Assembly: GCA_032027045.1 (NCBI GenBank) | Contig: JAVSMU010000001.1 | Coordinates: forward strand, 216,122 to 280,121 | Length of the DNA stretch: 64,000 bases | Reading direction: 5' to 3' | Source of the DNA: Truepera sp. | Lineage (GTDB): Bacteria; Deinococcota; Deinococci; Deinococcales; Trueperaceae | In this document: positions 52,605-63,240 of the stretch, in pieces | How the letters are laid out: each line of letters opens with the position of its first letter | How positions within the stretch are numbered: the first letter of the stretch is position 1 | The notes under the pieces: model-generated | What the model was told of the DNA's origin: nothing | What the model saw: the letters and a program-made list of their open reading frames with translations, nothing else | Database searches by the model: none | Translations under genes and position numbers: made by a program

Positions 52605-53747
52605 ATGAAGCGATTGACATTAACGCTCGTCCTTGCGCTCGCCATGGCCGGCCTGGCACTAGCCCAGGGGACCGTGAAGGTGGGAGTGTTCCTGGAACTG
52701 TCCGGGCGCATGGCCGTCACCGGCAACGACACCCTGGACGGCATCAAGGTCGCGCATGAGCAGCAGCCGACGGTCAACGGCATGAACGTCGAACTGTCGG
52801 TCTGCGACAACGCCAGCACGGTCGAGGGCTCCGTGGCCTGCGCCAACCGCTTCCTCGACGAGGGCGTCGTGGCGGTCCTGGGCTCCTACTCCTCCAGCCA
52901 CTCCATCCCCGCTGCCGAGGTCCTGCAGCCCGCCGGCACCGTGATGATCAGCACCGGCTCCACCAACCCCGCCACTACGCAGATCGGCGACTACATCTTC
53001 CGCATCCCCTACACCGACCAGTTCCAGGGCACGGTGGCAGCGCAGTACGCCTACAACGACGTCGGCGCGCGCAAGGTCGCCATCTTCCGTCAGCAGGACG
53101 ACGACTACAGCGTGGGCCTTGCCTCCTTCTTCCAGGACGCCTTCGAGGGCTTCGGCGGCACCACCACGGTGCTCGACTACACCTCCAACAACGTAGACTT
53201 CTCAGCGCAGATCAACAACCTGCGGTCGTTCGCACCCGACATGATCTACTACACCGGCTTCTGCGCCGAGGCCGCCTCGCTCGTGCCGCAGCTCCGCCAG
53301 CAGGGCTTCAACCAGCCGATCCTGGGCGGCGACGCGTCCGACGACTCGCAGTGCCCCGAGGGTGGCGGCACCGCCTTCGACGGCTTCACCTTCACGTCCT
53401 TCGGTGAACCGGAAGTGCTCACCGGCGCCGCGGCCGAGCGGGCCGGCGAGTTCCGCGCGGCTTTCGAGAAGGACTACTCCCTCGATCACTTCACGGGCTT
53501 CACGCTCGCGGGCGCCGACGCCTACAAGGTCCTCATGAAGGCCATCGAAGACGCCGGCAGCACCGACCACAAGGCCGTGCGGGACGCCCTCGCCAGCCTC
53601 AAGGACTTCCCCGGCGTGTCCGGTGACATCACGTTCGCCGGCACCGACGGCACCCCTGCCAACCGCGTCATGGGCCTGTACGCCTACAAGGTCAACGCCG
53701 ACGGCACGTGGGACAAGGTCGTGCTGAAGGGCATCTCGCTCGAGTGA
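52605..53747 (+). CDS. livK: Amino-acid ABC importer binding protein, LivK-like
   Basis: The ATG follows GAGAGGAAGTAGAT and gives a Sec signal (RLTLTLVLALAMAGLALAQ). The 380-residue mature fold is a type I periplasmic binding protein (VKVGVFLELSGRMAVTGNDTL, SYSSSHSIPAAEVLQPAG, IYYTGFCAEAASLVPQLRQQG). It is only distantly similar to the binding protein encoded near 43 kb, so it probably binds a different amino acid. It heads a complete livKHMGF set; a 15-bp hairpin follows it before livH. Confidence 0.85.
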   Translation: MKRLTLTLVLALAMAGLALAQGTVKVGVFLELSGRMAVTGNDTLDGIKVAHEQQPTVNGMNVELSVCDNASTVEGSVACANRFLDEGVVAVLGSYSSSHSIPAAEVLQPAGTVMISTGSTNPATTQIGDYIFRIPYTDQFQGTVAAQYAYNDVGARKVAIFRQQDDDYSVGLASFFQDAFEGFGGTTTVLDYTSNNVDFSAQINNLRSFAPDMIYYTGFCAEAASLVPQLRQQGFNQPILGGDASDDSQCPEGGGTAFDGFTFTSFGEPEVLTGAAAERAGEFRAAFEKDYSLDHFTGFTLAGADAYKVLMKAIEDAGSTDHKAVRDALASLKDFPGVSGDITFAGTDGTPANRVMGLYAYKVNADGTWDKVVLKGISLE

Positions 53748-53776
53748 GCGGGGCCCGACCCAGTTAGAACCTCATG

Positions 53777-53815
53777 CGTTCGCGGCAAGGGCGCCTCGGC
53801 CCCTTGCCGCGAACG
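53777..53815 (+). promoter_or_regulatory. Strong hairpin between livK and livH
   Basis: CGTTCGCGGCAAGGG (53777-53791) and its exact complement (53801-53815) form a 15-bp stem with a 9-base loop. Position after a binding-protein gene suggests partial termination or mRNA stabilisation favouring that protein. Confidence 0.65.
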
Positions 53816-53872
53816 GTTCGTGCTTCGATCAGAGTCAACCAGAGTAGCGGGCTAGTAAGGACGGAGTAGGGT

Positions 53873-55075
53873 TTGTCGGCAAGCGCAACCTCCCCCAAGC
53901 GCCGCCCCTGGCTTCCATGGCTGATCGGCCTGGTAGGGCTGGGGTTGATCGCCTGGCGCATGTTCTATCTTCATGGTGTAAACGAGACCTTCAACGCCGC
54001 CTTCTTCTCGGGCGCCGTCGTGAGATCCTTGCAGCTCGGCAGCCTGTACGCGCTCATAGCGCTCGGCTACACGATGGTCTACGGCATCATCCGGCTCATC
54101 AATTTCGCGCACGGCGAGGTGTTCATGGTCGGGGCCTTCGCCGCCTATTTCCTGTTCACGAAGACGCCCTACTCCTGGCCGGTCGCCGTTTTGGTGGGCG
54201 CCGCGGTGGGTTACGGCGTCATGCAGTTCCTCGGCTTCTTCAGGACCGAGAAGCGCGACCCGATCGTTCTGGCCGGGGCGCTCATCGCGTTCGCGGTCGT
54301 CACGTTCGCCCTCGCCTCCACTCAACTCGGCTGGTTCGCGGCCATGGTGGCGTCCATGTTCATCACGGGCGTGCTGGGCATGACCATAGACCGAGTGGCC
54401 TACCGGCCGTTGAGGGGCGCCCCCAGGAACTCGATGCTGATCACGGCCATCGCCGTGTCGTTCTTCCTGCAGAACTTCGGCATCCTGGCCTTCTCAAACC
54501 GCCAGACGCCGTTCAGGCCACAGTCCTTCTGGACGAGCATGCTTCAGTTCAACGTGTTCGGTGAACCTCTGTACACGTCATGGATGATCGTCCTCGTGCC
54601 GGTCGTCACCGCCGTTCTCGTGGTGGCCCTGACGCTGTTCGTGACGCGCACGCGCCTCGGGAAGGCCATGCGCGCCACCGCCCAGGACGCCGAGACCGCC
54701 CAGATGATGGGGGTCAACGTCGACCGCGTGATAGCGACCACGTTCTTGTTGGGCTCCATGCTGGCCGCCGCCGCCGGCGTGCTCTGGGGCATGACCTTCG
54801 GCAGCATCAACCAACCAGCCATCTTCGGGATCCTGCCCGGCATCAAGGCGTTCGCTGCGGCCGTCATCGGCGGCATCGGCAGCCTGCCCGGCGCCGTCGT
54901 GGGTGGCGTCCTGCTTGGGTTCTTGGAGAACTTCCTCACGGCGCTGTTCCCCCGCACCGCGGCCTTCGGCGGCATCACCGAGTACAAGGACACGTTCGCG
55001 TTCCTCGCCATGATCCTCATCCTGTTGATCCGGCCTAGCGGCATCGTGGGCGAAGACCTCTCGGAGAAGGTATGA
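53873..55075 (+). CDS. livH: Amino-acid ABC importer permease, LivH type
   Basis: The 400-residue permease starts at TTG behind GGAGTAGGG. It is longer than usual at the N-terminus (an extra helix WLIGLVGLGLIAWRMFYL). LivH motifs are clear: LGYTMVYGIIRLINFAHGEVFMVGAF, the loop MRATAQDAETAQMMGVNVDRVIA, and VIGGIGSLPGAVVGGVLLG. The livM gene overlaps its stop as ATGA. Confidence 0.86.
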   Translation: MSASATSPKRRPWLPWLIGLVGLGLIAWRMFYLHGVNETFNAAFFSGAVVRSLQLGSLYALIALGYTMVYGIIRLINFAHGEVFMVGAFAAYFLFTKTPYSWPVAVLVGAAVGYGVMQFLGFFRTEKRDPIVLAGALIAFAVVTFALASTQLGWFAAMVASMFITGVLGMTIDRVAYRPLRGAPRNSMLITAIAVSFFLQNFGILAFSNRQTPFRPQSFWTSMLQFNVFGEPLYTSWMIVLVPVVTAVLVVALTLFVTRTRLGKAMRATAQDAETAQMMGVNVDRVIATTFLLGSMLAAAAGVLWGMTFGSINQPAIFGILPGIKAFAAAVIGGIGSLPGAVVGGVLLGFLENFLTALFPRTAAFGGITEYKDTFAFLAMILILLIRPSGIVGEDLSEKV

Positions 55076-56511
55076 AGCCCCCTCTCGACGGCGCGCCGCC
55101 CGTACCCGCCCCCGCCGCGTACGTCCCCCACTACACCAAGCGGCGAACCCGCAACACGCTGCTGACGCTGGGTGGCCTGGCCCTGACGGTGCTCGTGCTG
55201 CTGTTGGTGGACGGCGGCACCAGCTCCAAGCTCAAGCAGGTCTTCGCGCTGTTCGCCATCTGGGGCATAGCCACCGTGAGCCTCAACCTCGTCAACGGCG
55301 TCACGGGGATCTTGTCGCTGGGCCACCACGGCTTCATGCTGGTTGGCGGTTACACCACCGGCCTCCTCATCCTGCCGGCCGCCACGCGCGAGACGCTCGC
55401 CAGCAGCGCCCGCAGCAACCTCTCCGACTTCTCCATCGGGCTGTCGGTGGAGAACATGCTGCGAGGCGTCGGCCTCGACGCCTTGACCACCCCCGAGACG
55501 CTGTGGGCCAGGTTCTTGATAGCCCTCTTCATCGGCGGCATCATGGCGGCGTTGTTCGGCGTGATCGTCGGGTTTCCGTCCCTGAGGTTGAGGGGCGACT
55601 ACCTCGCCATCGTGACCTTCGCCTTCGGGGAGGCCATCAGGCTGCTCGCTTCCACGCCCATGATGTCGTCGTTCACGAACGGCGCTCTCGGGTTCGCGGG
55701 CGTGCCCTCCTCGTTCGGCAAGAGCGTGTGGTGGACGTTCGGCCTCCTCGCCATCACCATCTTCGTGATGGCGCGGCTCAAGTACTCCTCTTACGGCAGG
55801 GTGCTGCAGGGCATCCGGGAGGACGAGATCGCGAGCGAGGCCATGGGCGTCAACACCTCGTATCACAAGGTCCTGGCGTTCGCCATCTCCGCGTTCTTCG
55901 CGGGCGTCGCCGGCGGACTCTGGGTGAGTTGGGTGGGCACGGCGCGCCTCGACCTCTTCCTCTTCTTCTTGACCTTCTACTTCCTGGTGGCCATCAGCGT
56001 GGGGGGAACGGGTTCGATCACCGGCGTCCTCCTGGGCACCGCGCTGGTCGTCTGGGTGAGGCAGTACGGCGACCCGCTCGAGCAGTCGTACCCGTTGAGC
56101 ACGTGGGTGGTGGCGGCCGGGGCCGTCCTCGTGGCCCTCGCGGTGATCGCCTACATAATCCGGCGCACGCGCAGGCTCAGGCCGCAGCTGAACCCGCTCG
56201 TCTACGTGCCCGCGCTTCTCGGCGTCGGCCTGGCGTTGTTCGGCCTTTATGGCAGCGATCTGGCGAGCCTGCAAACGAGGTGGCAAGGCTTCGGCATGCG
56301 CGCGATCACGCTGTCCGTCGTGCTCATCGCCATAATGATCCTGCGCCCTTCGGGCATCATGGGGCGCCGGGAGTTCAGCTGGGCCTGGCTCTTCCGCGAG
56401 CGGTTGGACGAGCCCACCGAGGAGGAGAAGCGCCAGGACGCGTGGCTCTCCAACCCGGCGCTAGCCGGCAAGCAAGAAGATGCCGACGACAACGAGGAGG
56501 TGAAGCCGTGA
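55072..56511 (+). CDS. livM: Amino-acid ABC importer permease, LivM type
   Basis: This 479-residue LivM has the typical core (NGVTGILSLGHHGFMLVGGYTT, RLRGDYLAIVTFAFGEAIR, REDEIASEAMGVNTSYHKVLAFAISAF in parts, and GGTGSITGVLLGTALV). It is long for the family: a loop of about 60 residues follows the second helix, and two further helices plus an acidic tail (EEEKRQDAWLS) extend the C-terminus. Partner of the LivH just upstream. The livG start overlaps its stop as GTGA. Confidence 0.85.
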   Translation: MKPPLDGAPPVPAPAAYVPHYTKRRTRNTLLTLGGLALTVLVLLLVDGGTSSKLKQVFALFAIWGIATVSLNLVNGVTGILSLGHHGFMLVGGYTTGLLILPAATRETLASSARSNLSDFSIGLSVENMLRGVGLDALTTPETLWARFLIALFIGGIMAALFGVIVGFPSLRLRGDYLAIVTFAFGEAIRLLASTPMMSSFTNGALGFAGVPSSFGKSVWWTFGLLAITIFVMARLKYSSYGRVLQGIREDEIASEAMGVNTSYHKVLAFAISAFFAGVAGGLWVSWVGTARLDLFLFFLTFYFLVAISVGGTGSITGVLLGTALVVWVRQYGDPLEQSYPLSTWVVAAGAVLVALAVIAYIIRRTRRLRPQLNPLVYVPALLGVGLALFGLYGSDLASLQTRWQGFGMRAITLSVVLIAIMILRPSGIMGRREFSWAWLFRERLDEPTEEEKRQDAWLSNPALAGKQEDADDNEEVKP

Positions 56512-57359
56512 GCATGCTCGAGGTGCGCAACGTGAGCAAGGCCTTCGGCGGCCTGCAGGCCATCTCCGACCTCTCCTTCGAGTTGGGGAAGGGCGAGATA
56601 GTCAGCGTGATCGGCCCCAACGGCGCGGGCAAGACGACGGTGTTCAACCTGATAACGGGGGTGTACCAACCCGACTCAGGCGACATCCGCTTCGAGGGCC
56701 ATAGCCTCAAGGGCCTACGCCCCAACGCCATCGTCGACCGAGGGGTGGCCAGGACCTTCCAGAACCTGCGGCTCTTCACGAAGCTGACCGTTCTCGAGAA
56801 CGTCCTCATACCGCAACACCACAAGCTGAAGTCCACCTGGGTGTCGTCGGTCTTCCGCACTCCCGGTTACCTGAAGCAAGAACTCGTGATGCATGACCTG
56901 GCGCTGGAGAAGCTGGCCTTCTTCGGGCCACGCCTGATGGGTTTCCGGTTGCACCAACCCGTCGAGGTCCTCTCTTATGCCAACCGCCGCCGCACCGAGA
57001 TGGCTCGTGCCATGGCGACGGGCGCGAAGCTGCTGCTCCTCGACGAGCCGAGCGCCGGCATGAACCCCAAGGAGACGCGCGAGATCACCGAGATCATCCG
57101 GCGCATGCGTGACGAGGGTGGTTACACGGTCTTGCTGGTCGAACACAAAATGAACCTGGTGAAAGACATCAGTGACCGCGTCATAGTCCTCGACTACGGC
57201 AGCAAACTGGCCGAGGGCTCGTACCACGACGTGGTCAACGACCCAGCCGTGATCGAGGCGTACCTGGGTAAACGCTCCGACAAGACCAGTCCGGTTGCCC
57301 GCGCGCAGGCCGCCGATGGCATGGTGGCGCATGGTCCCACCGACGAGGAACGACCATGA
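56508..57359 (+). CDS. livG: Amino-acid ABC importer ATPase, LivG type
   Basis: The GTG at 56508 has GGAGG seven bases upstream; an ATG lies six bases later. The 283-residue ATPase has Walker A GPNGAGKTTVF, RGVARTFQNLRLFTKLTVLENVL, Walker B LLLLDEPSAGMNP and VLLVEHKMNLV. The signature is LSYANRRRTEMARAM rather than LSGGQ, which is normal for LivG. The C-terminus is about 30 residues longer than usual. Confidence 0.87.
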   Translation: MSMLEVRNVSKAFGGLQAISDLSFELGKGEIVSVIGPNGAGKTTVFNLITGVYQPDSGDIRFEGHSLKGLRPNAIVDRGVARTFQNLRLFTKLTVLENVLIPQHHKLKSTWVSSVFRTPGYLKQELVMHDLALEKLAFFGPRLMGFRLHQPVEVLSYANRRRTEMARAMATGAKLLLLDEPSAGMNPKETREITEIIRRMRDEGGYTVLLVEHKMNLVKDISDRVIVLDYGSKLAEGSYHDVVNDPAVIEAYLGKRSDKTSPVARAQAADGMVAHGPTDEERP

Positions 57360-58093
57360 GCGACGGGGCGCAGGTCCACGAGCCGCTGCTCGAACTGAAG
57401 GGCGTGACGACGCATTACGGCCCCATCCGCGTGCTGCACGACGTTGACATGGTCATCTATCCGGGTGAGATGGTGTGTCTCTTGGGCGGCAACGCTTCCG
57501 GTAAGAGCACGACGCTCAAGACCATATTGGGCATCGTGGGCCTCAGCGAGGGCGAACTCTGGTTCCGCGGTGAGCGCGCCGATGCCCTCAGCACGTCGGA
57601 CCGGATCGCTCGTGGCATGGCGGTCGTTCCCGAGAACCGCCGCATCTTCCCGAAGATGACGGTGAGGGAGAACCTCGAGATGGGCGCCTACTTGCGCAAG
57701 CGCGGTGGTGAGACCGAGGAGGACCTCGCCTACGTCTTCGAACTGTTCCCTCGGTTGGGGGAACGGCTTCACCAACAGGGCGGAACCATGAGTGGGGGAG
57801 AACAGCAGATGCTGGCCATGGGACGCGCGCTGATGAGCCGGCCCAGGCTGATCCTCATGGACGAGCCGAGCATGGGCCTGGCGCCGCTGTTCGTGGAGCG
57901 CATCTTCGAGATCATCAAGCAAGTGAACGATCGCGGCATCAGCGTGTTCGTGGTGGAGCAGAACGCCAACGTGGCACTGTCCATCGCCGATCGCGGCTAC
58001 GTGCTGCAGACGGGCGAGGTCGTGTTGTCGGGCCCGGCCGGCGAGTTGTTGGCCGACGAGGGCATGAAACGGGCGTACCTCGGCGAGACCTGA
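57356..58093 (+). CDS. livF: Amino-acid ABC importer ATPase, LivF type
   Basis: This 245-residue LivF overlaps the livG stop as ATGA. Visible motifs: Walker A LGGNASGKSTTL, the loop VPENRRIFPKMTVRENLEMGAYLRK, a signature read as MSGGEQQMLAMGRAL, Walker B LILMDEPSMGLAP and the closing MKRAYLGET. It ends the operon, 154 bases before gdhA. Confidence 0.87.
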   Translation: MSDGAQVHEPLLELKGVTTHYGPIRVLHDVDMVIYPGEMVCLLGGNASGKSTTLKTILGIVGLSEGELWFRGERADALSTSDRIARGMAVVPENRRIFPKMTVRENLEMGAYLRKRGGETEEDLAYVFELFPRLGERLHQQGGTMSGGEQQMLAMGRALMSRPRLILMDEPSMGLAPLFVERIFEIIKQVNDRGISVFVVEQNANVALSIADRGYVLQTGEVVLSGPAGELLADEGMKRAYLGET

Positions 58094-58217
58094 GAACCTG
58101 TGTACTCTCATCTGCAAGCAGCGTAGGAACAAGCGCTGCCATGTGATATTGGCCCAACGCGGCGAACTGGTGGTAGATTCGGTCCCTACCCGCTACTTCT
58201 AGCGCTCACGCGCATGA

Positions 58218-59585
<1,368 letters not shown>

Positions 59586-59618
59586 GGCGGGCCCGCTAAC
59601 GGGCGACCGCGTGGTGCC

Positions 59619-59717
59619 CCTTCCGCCGTGCCCGGGTGCTCGCGTGCGGCTCCTTCTGCCGTACCCGGGTGTATGTGCGCGCCTCCTTCCGCCGTACCCG
59701 GATGCTTGGGCGCGGCA
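59619..59717 (+). repeat. 33-bp tandem repeat, three copies
   Basis: Units at 59619, 59652 and 59685 share CCTTCYGCCGTRCCCGGRTG and diverge at their 3' halves. The array occupies most of the gap between gdhA and the thioredoxin-NHL gene. Confidence 0.8.
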
Positions 59718-59752
59718 CCGTGCGCCAGACACCGAGTTGGTGATTGCGCCAC

Positions 59753-59758
59753 TATCAT
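59753..59758 (+). promoter_or_regulatory. -10 hexamer TATCAT, leaderless start
   Basis: TATCAT is followed by six bases and the ATG at 59765; no ribosome-binding site is present. Confidence 0.45.
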
Positions 59759-59764
59759 CGGGTC

Positions 59765-61768
59765 ATGAAGAGGTTACTAATCCTCGTAGGCGTGCTCGCG
59801 GCGCTCATCGGCGTGCTCGCGACGCGCAGATCGGCCGCCGGGCCGTACGTGGGCACCGCGCCGGCTCACGAGTTCCCGCCGGGGCTCGACTGGATCAATA
59901 CCGACAAGCCCCTCACGCTTGATGACCTCAAAGGCAAGATCGTGTTGCTCGACTTCTGGACCTACGGCTGCATCAACTGCATCCACGTGATCCCCGAGTT
60001 GCAGGCGCTCGAGAGGAAGTATGCCGACGAGCTGGTCGTCATCGGTGTGCACTCTGCCAAGTTCCTGAACGAGAGCAAGACGGAGAACATCCGCCTGGTG
60101 GCCGAGCGTTACGGGCGGACCGAACCGATCGTCAACGACCTCCGCTTCGAGGTGTGGAAGTCGTACAACGTGTCGGCCTGGCCCAGCTTCGTGCTCATCG
60201 ACCCCGAGGGCCACATCCTGGGCCGGCATGCCGGCGAGGGGGTCTACGACGCCTTCGACGAGGACATCGCCGGCATGATCGACGCCTTCGCGGAGCGCGG
60301 GACCCTTGACCGCACCCGGTTGGACTTGGGTTCCCGGGGAGTGGTGGCGCCCCGGACGGCCCTGCGTTTCCCGGGCAAGGTGCTGGCGGACGCGGCCGGG
60401 CAGCGCCTCTTCATAGCCGACAGCAGCAACGACCGCATCGTCGTGACCGACTTCGAAGGGGTGGTGCAAGCCGTGATAGGCAGCGGCACGGCGGAACTGC
60501 GCGACGGCGACTTCGAGGCGGCGGGCTTCAAGGCGCCGCAGGGGATGGCGCTCGCGGATCCCAACACGCTTTACGTGGCTGACACGGGTAACCACAGCAT
60601 CCGGTTGGTCGACCTGGAGAAACGCACGGTGACCACGGTGGCCGGCACGGGCCAACAGCGCTACCTCTTCGGCCTCGACACCGTCGACGCGAGCAGCGGG
60701 CTGAACTCGCCGTGGGACGTGCTCTGGCTGGACGATCAACTCTTCGTGGCCATGGCGGGGCAGCACCAGGTGTGGCGCTACGACCCGGCGGCCGGCAAGT
60801 TGTACTTGCACGCCGGCAGCGGCCGCGAGGAGCTGCGCGACGGCCCCGCCCTTCGAGCCGGTTTGAACCAGCCGAGCGGCCTGGCGAGCGATGGTCACGA
60901 GCTGTTCGTGGCCGACAGTGAGGCCAGCGCCGTGCGCCGCGTCGACGTGGAGCCTGGCGGCGCGGTGAACACGGTCGTGGGCATGGGCTTGTTCGAGTTC
61001 GGCGACGTCGACGGGGTAGGCGACCGGGTGCGCCTGCAACACCCCACCGGCCTGGCTTACGCAGGCGGACAGCTCTACGTGGCCGACACCTACAACAACA
61101 AAGTCAAACGCATCGATCCAGCCACGCGTGAAAGCACGACGCTCTTCGGTACCGGTGAGGCCGGGCTGGTCGACGGCGCCGAGGCGCAGTTCCACGAGCC
61201 CGGCGGCTTGAGCGTGGCCGGACGCCGGCTCTTCGTCGCCGACACGAACAACAACGCCATCCGCGTGGCGAACCTCGACACCCTCGACGTGAGGACGCTG
61301 GCGCTCAGTGACCCGAAGGGTCTCCTGACCAGCGCGCCTGGCCAGCCCACACGGTTCGACGAGACGCTCAAACTGCCCGTCGCCAAGGTGCACGTCGGAG
61401 AGGGCAAGATCGAGCTCGAGCTGACGTTGCCCGACGGCTACAAGGCGAACGACTTGGCGCCCCTACAGGTTGCGTGGAGCAGTTCGAGCAGCGCCGTGAC
61501 ACTCTCCGAGGGCGCCGCCCTGGCCGTCGATGATCCCACTTATCCGCTCGTGGTTGAGGTGCCCGCCTCGTTCACGCCGGGCAACGCCGCCGTTACTGCC
61601 GACGTGACGCTCTACTACTGCCGCGAGGTGATGGCCGAGCTCTGCCTGATCCGGACGGCGCGCATCGTGCTGCCGATAGAGGTAGTGAGTGGTGGCGCGC
61701 AGGGCGAGGAGGAGCGGCCGGCCGTACGCGCGGCTTGGCAGCCGCCGGCGTTGCCAAGCGGGTACTGA
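59765..61768 (+). CDS. Thioredoxin-like and NHL-repeat protein, exported
   Basis: This 667-residue protein has an N-terminal signal or anchor (LLILVGVLAALIGVLA), then a thioredoxin fold at about 35-180 with the redox motif FWTYGCINCIHVIPEL, then six NHL beta-propeller repeats at about 200-520 (VLADAAGQRLFIADSSNDRIV, LYVADTGNHSIRLVDL, LYVADTYNNKVKRID, LFVADTNNNAIRVANL), and a C-terminal beta domain. The order resembles NHLRC2-like proteins. Redox partner is unknown. The shorter start, at the ATG after the TATCAT -10, is preferred over an ATG 21 bases earlier. Confidence 0.82.
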   Translation: MKRLLILVGVLAALIGVLATRRSAAGPYVGTAPAHEFPPGLDWINTDKPLTLDDLKGKIVLLDFWTYGCINCIHVIPELQALERKYADELVVIGVHSAKFLNESKTENIRLVAERYGRTEPIVNDLRFEVWKSYNVSAWPSFVLIDPEGHILGRHAGEGVYDAFDEDIAGMIDAFAERGTLDRTRLDLGSRGVVAPRTALRFPGKVLADAAGQRLFIADSSNDRIVVTDFEGVVQAVIGSGTAELRDGDFEAAGFKAPQGMALADPNTLYVADTGNHSIRLVDLEKRTVTTVAGTGQQRYLFGLDTVDASSGLNSPWDVLWLDDQLFVAMAGQHQVWRYDPAAGKLYLHAGSGREELRDGPALRAGLNQPSGLASDGHELFVADSEASAVRRVDVEPGGAVNTVVGMGLFEFGDVDGVGDRVRLQHPTGLAYAGGQLYVADTYNNKVKRIDPATRESTTLFGTGEAGLVDGAEAQFHEPGGLSVAGRRLFVADTNNNAIRVANLDTLDVRTLALSDPKGLLTSAPGQPTRFDETLKLPVAKVHVGEGKIELELTLPDGYKANDLAPLQVAWSSSSSAVTLSEGAALAVDDPTYPLVVEVPASFTPGNAAVTADVTLYYCREVMAELCLIRTARIVLPIEVVSGGAQGEEERPAVRAAWQPPALPSGY

Positions 61769-61784
61769 GGAAGGCACACCGCCT

Positions 61785-61790
61785 TACAAT
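61785..61790 (+). promoter_or_regulatory. -10 hexamer TACAAT before the EamA remnant
   Basis: TACAAT is followed by seven bases and a GTG at 61798, the leaderless arrangement, showing that the remnant once had, and may still have, a promoter. Confidence 0.4.
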
Positions 61791-61797
61791 GACCGCC

Positions 61798-62277
61798 GTG
61801 ACTCGCTTGGCGGGCCTCCGGAAGCGAAGCATCGGTCCGGTCTCGTTCGAGGTCGCGGTCGCGCTCCTCATCCTCTAGGTCATCTGGGGTTCCACCTACC
61901 TGGCCATCAAGTTCGCCGTGGTAGACATGCCGCCGTATCTCATGCTGGCCGCCGGCGCCAGCTTCGTGCCGTTCGGCCTGCTGCGTGGCGAGCGCGTGGC
62001 GGCGGTGCCTTCGCTAACGTCCGGCCTCGCGCTCGCGTACCTCGTCGTGTTCGGTTCGTTGATCGGCTTCAGCGCCTACGTCTTCTTGCTGAACGCGCGG
62101 GTCAGACCCGCGTTACTGACCTCGTACGCCTACGTCAACCCGGTCGTCGCGGTTCTGTTGGGAAGGGTGGTCGCGGACGAGCAGCTCGGGCTGCCGGGCG
62201 TGTTCGGGATGGCGATCGTGGTGTTGAGCGTGGTGCTGAGTGTGGTGCTGGCGGTGCGTTCCGCCGGTAGGCGCTAA
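61798..62277 (+). pseudogene. EamA/DMT-family transporter, disrupted
   Basis: From GTG at 61798 the frame reads MTRLAGLRKRS... to a TAG at 61876-61878, then continues in the same frame with VIWGSTYLAIKFAVVDMPPYLML, the usual first EamA helix. It jumps to ASFVPFGLLRGE and SLIGFSAYVFLLNARVRPALLTSYAYVNPVVAVLLG, which belong to the second half of the family, so about 130-150 residues of the middle are missing. Intact members have about 300 residues and ten helices. An in-frame stop plus a deletion make this a decayed gene; the 119-residue frame from 61918 is unlikely to work alone. Confidence 0.8.
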
Positions 62278-62419
62278 GGGTTTGGAGGTGCAAGGATCTC
62301 GCCGGCTTCGGCCGTTCTTGCCACGGAGCCCGGAAGGTTTGGGGCGGATCCAAGCCGGTCCGTTTCCTGAGAAGGGCAGCTTGTAGACGCCGGCTTCCAC
62401 CAATTGCGGCGAAGTTGCG

Positions 62420-62425
62420 TAGAAT
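62420..62425 (+). promoter_or_regulatory. -10 hexamer TAGAAT, leaderless start
   Basis: TAGAAT is followed by five bases and the ATG at 62431; no ribosome-binding site is present. Confidence 0.45.
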
Positions 62426-62430
62426 CGAGT

Positions 62431-63111
62431 ATGGTTCGTAATCCAAGAAGATCGATAATTTCGCTTGCTGCGGCTCTTATCTTAGGTATTGCTATCCCGG
62501 CTTGGGCACAGACGGCGCCCGACTGGGTGCCCACGGGCACGCTCGAAGCCGTCATCGGCGGCAAGGCTCACACGATGCGCTCCTACGTAACGGTGGTGCC
62601 CGTGGACGCCGCGAAGCGCACCAGCGACCCCGAGGCGCGGGCGCTGCTGGAGAAGCTGGCGGGCACTGAGCAGCACACGGCCACCTGGATGATCACCGAC
62701 GCTTTCGAGATGGGCGGCATGGTGCTTCTCCCCGCCATGCTCTTCGTAAGCATCGGTACCCGCACCAGCGAGGACGCGACCGCCAAGACCGGCCAGATCG
62801 ACATGAACTTCGCGCTCGATCTCGACTCGCTTGCGCTCGACACTGAGAGCGACATCGAGGTCCGGTACTTCCCCGGATCGTGGAGCACGACGGACTTCTA
62901 CGCGTTGACGGAAGGGGCGCTGCGACTCGACAGCGTCGAGGTCGTCGACGAGCGCACCCTCGCGATAACCGGGACGATCCTCGGCACCCTGAGCTTCCAG
63001 GAGAGTTACTCGGTCGAGCACAATCCGAACGACATCTTGCCCTTCGAGGCGACCTTCAACATCGAGCGCGTCTTCGGCTCTCAACTGCCGCTCGAACTGC
63101 TCGGTCAGTGA
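62431..63111 (+). CDS. Exported hypothetical protein, 226 residues
   Basis: A Sec signal (SIISLAAALILGIAIPAWAQ) precedes about 200 residues that I cannot place in a family. The body is beta-rich with a central hydrophobic stretch (EMGGMVLLPAMLFVSIG) and ends in a region with TLAITGTILGTLSFQE. No membrane anchor beyond the signal. It is probably periplasmic or outer-membrane associated and appears monocistronic. Confidence 0.65.
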   Translation: MVRNPRRSIISLAAALILGIAIPAWAQTAPDWVPTGTLEAVIGGKAHTMRSYVTVVPVDAAKRTSDPEARALLEKLAGTEQHTATWMITDAFEMGGMVLLPAMLFVSIGTRTSEDATAKTGQIDMNFALDLDSLALDTESDIEVRYFPGSWSTTDFYALTEGALRLDSVEVVDERTLAITGTILGTLSFQESYSVEHNPNDILPFEATFNIERVFGSQLPLELLGQ

Positions 63112-63240
63112 GGAACTCGGGTCGCGTGTGACGAGAGGCCACGCGCCTTACAAGTGCCGGCGCATCCTGAAGTGCCCCAGCGAGGAGCAGGCGCTGAGGT
63201 CCTGGCGTTCCCACGGCGTGCGGGGCGAGGAGGTATGACG

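Noticed and set aside
56940..57020. LivG signature motif reads LSYANRRR instead of LSGGQ
   Set aside because: LivG proteins commonly have a degenerate signature here, as does the other LivG in this window, so it is not evidence of loss of function.
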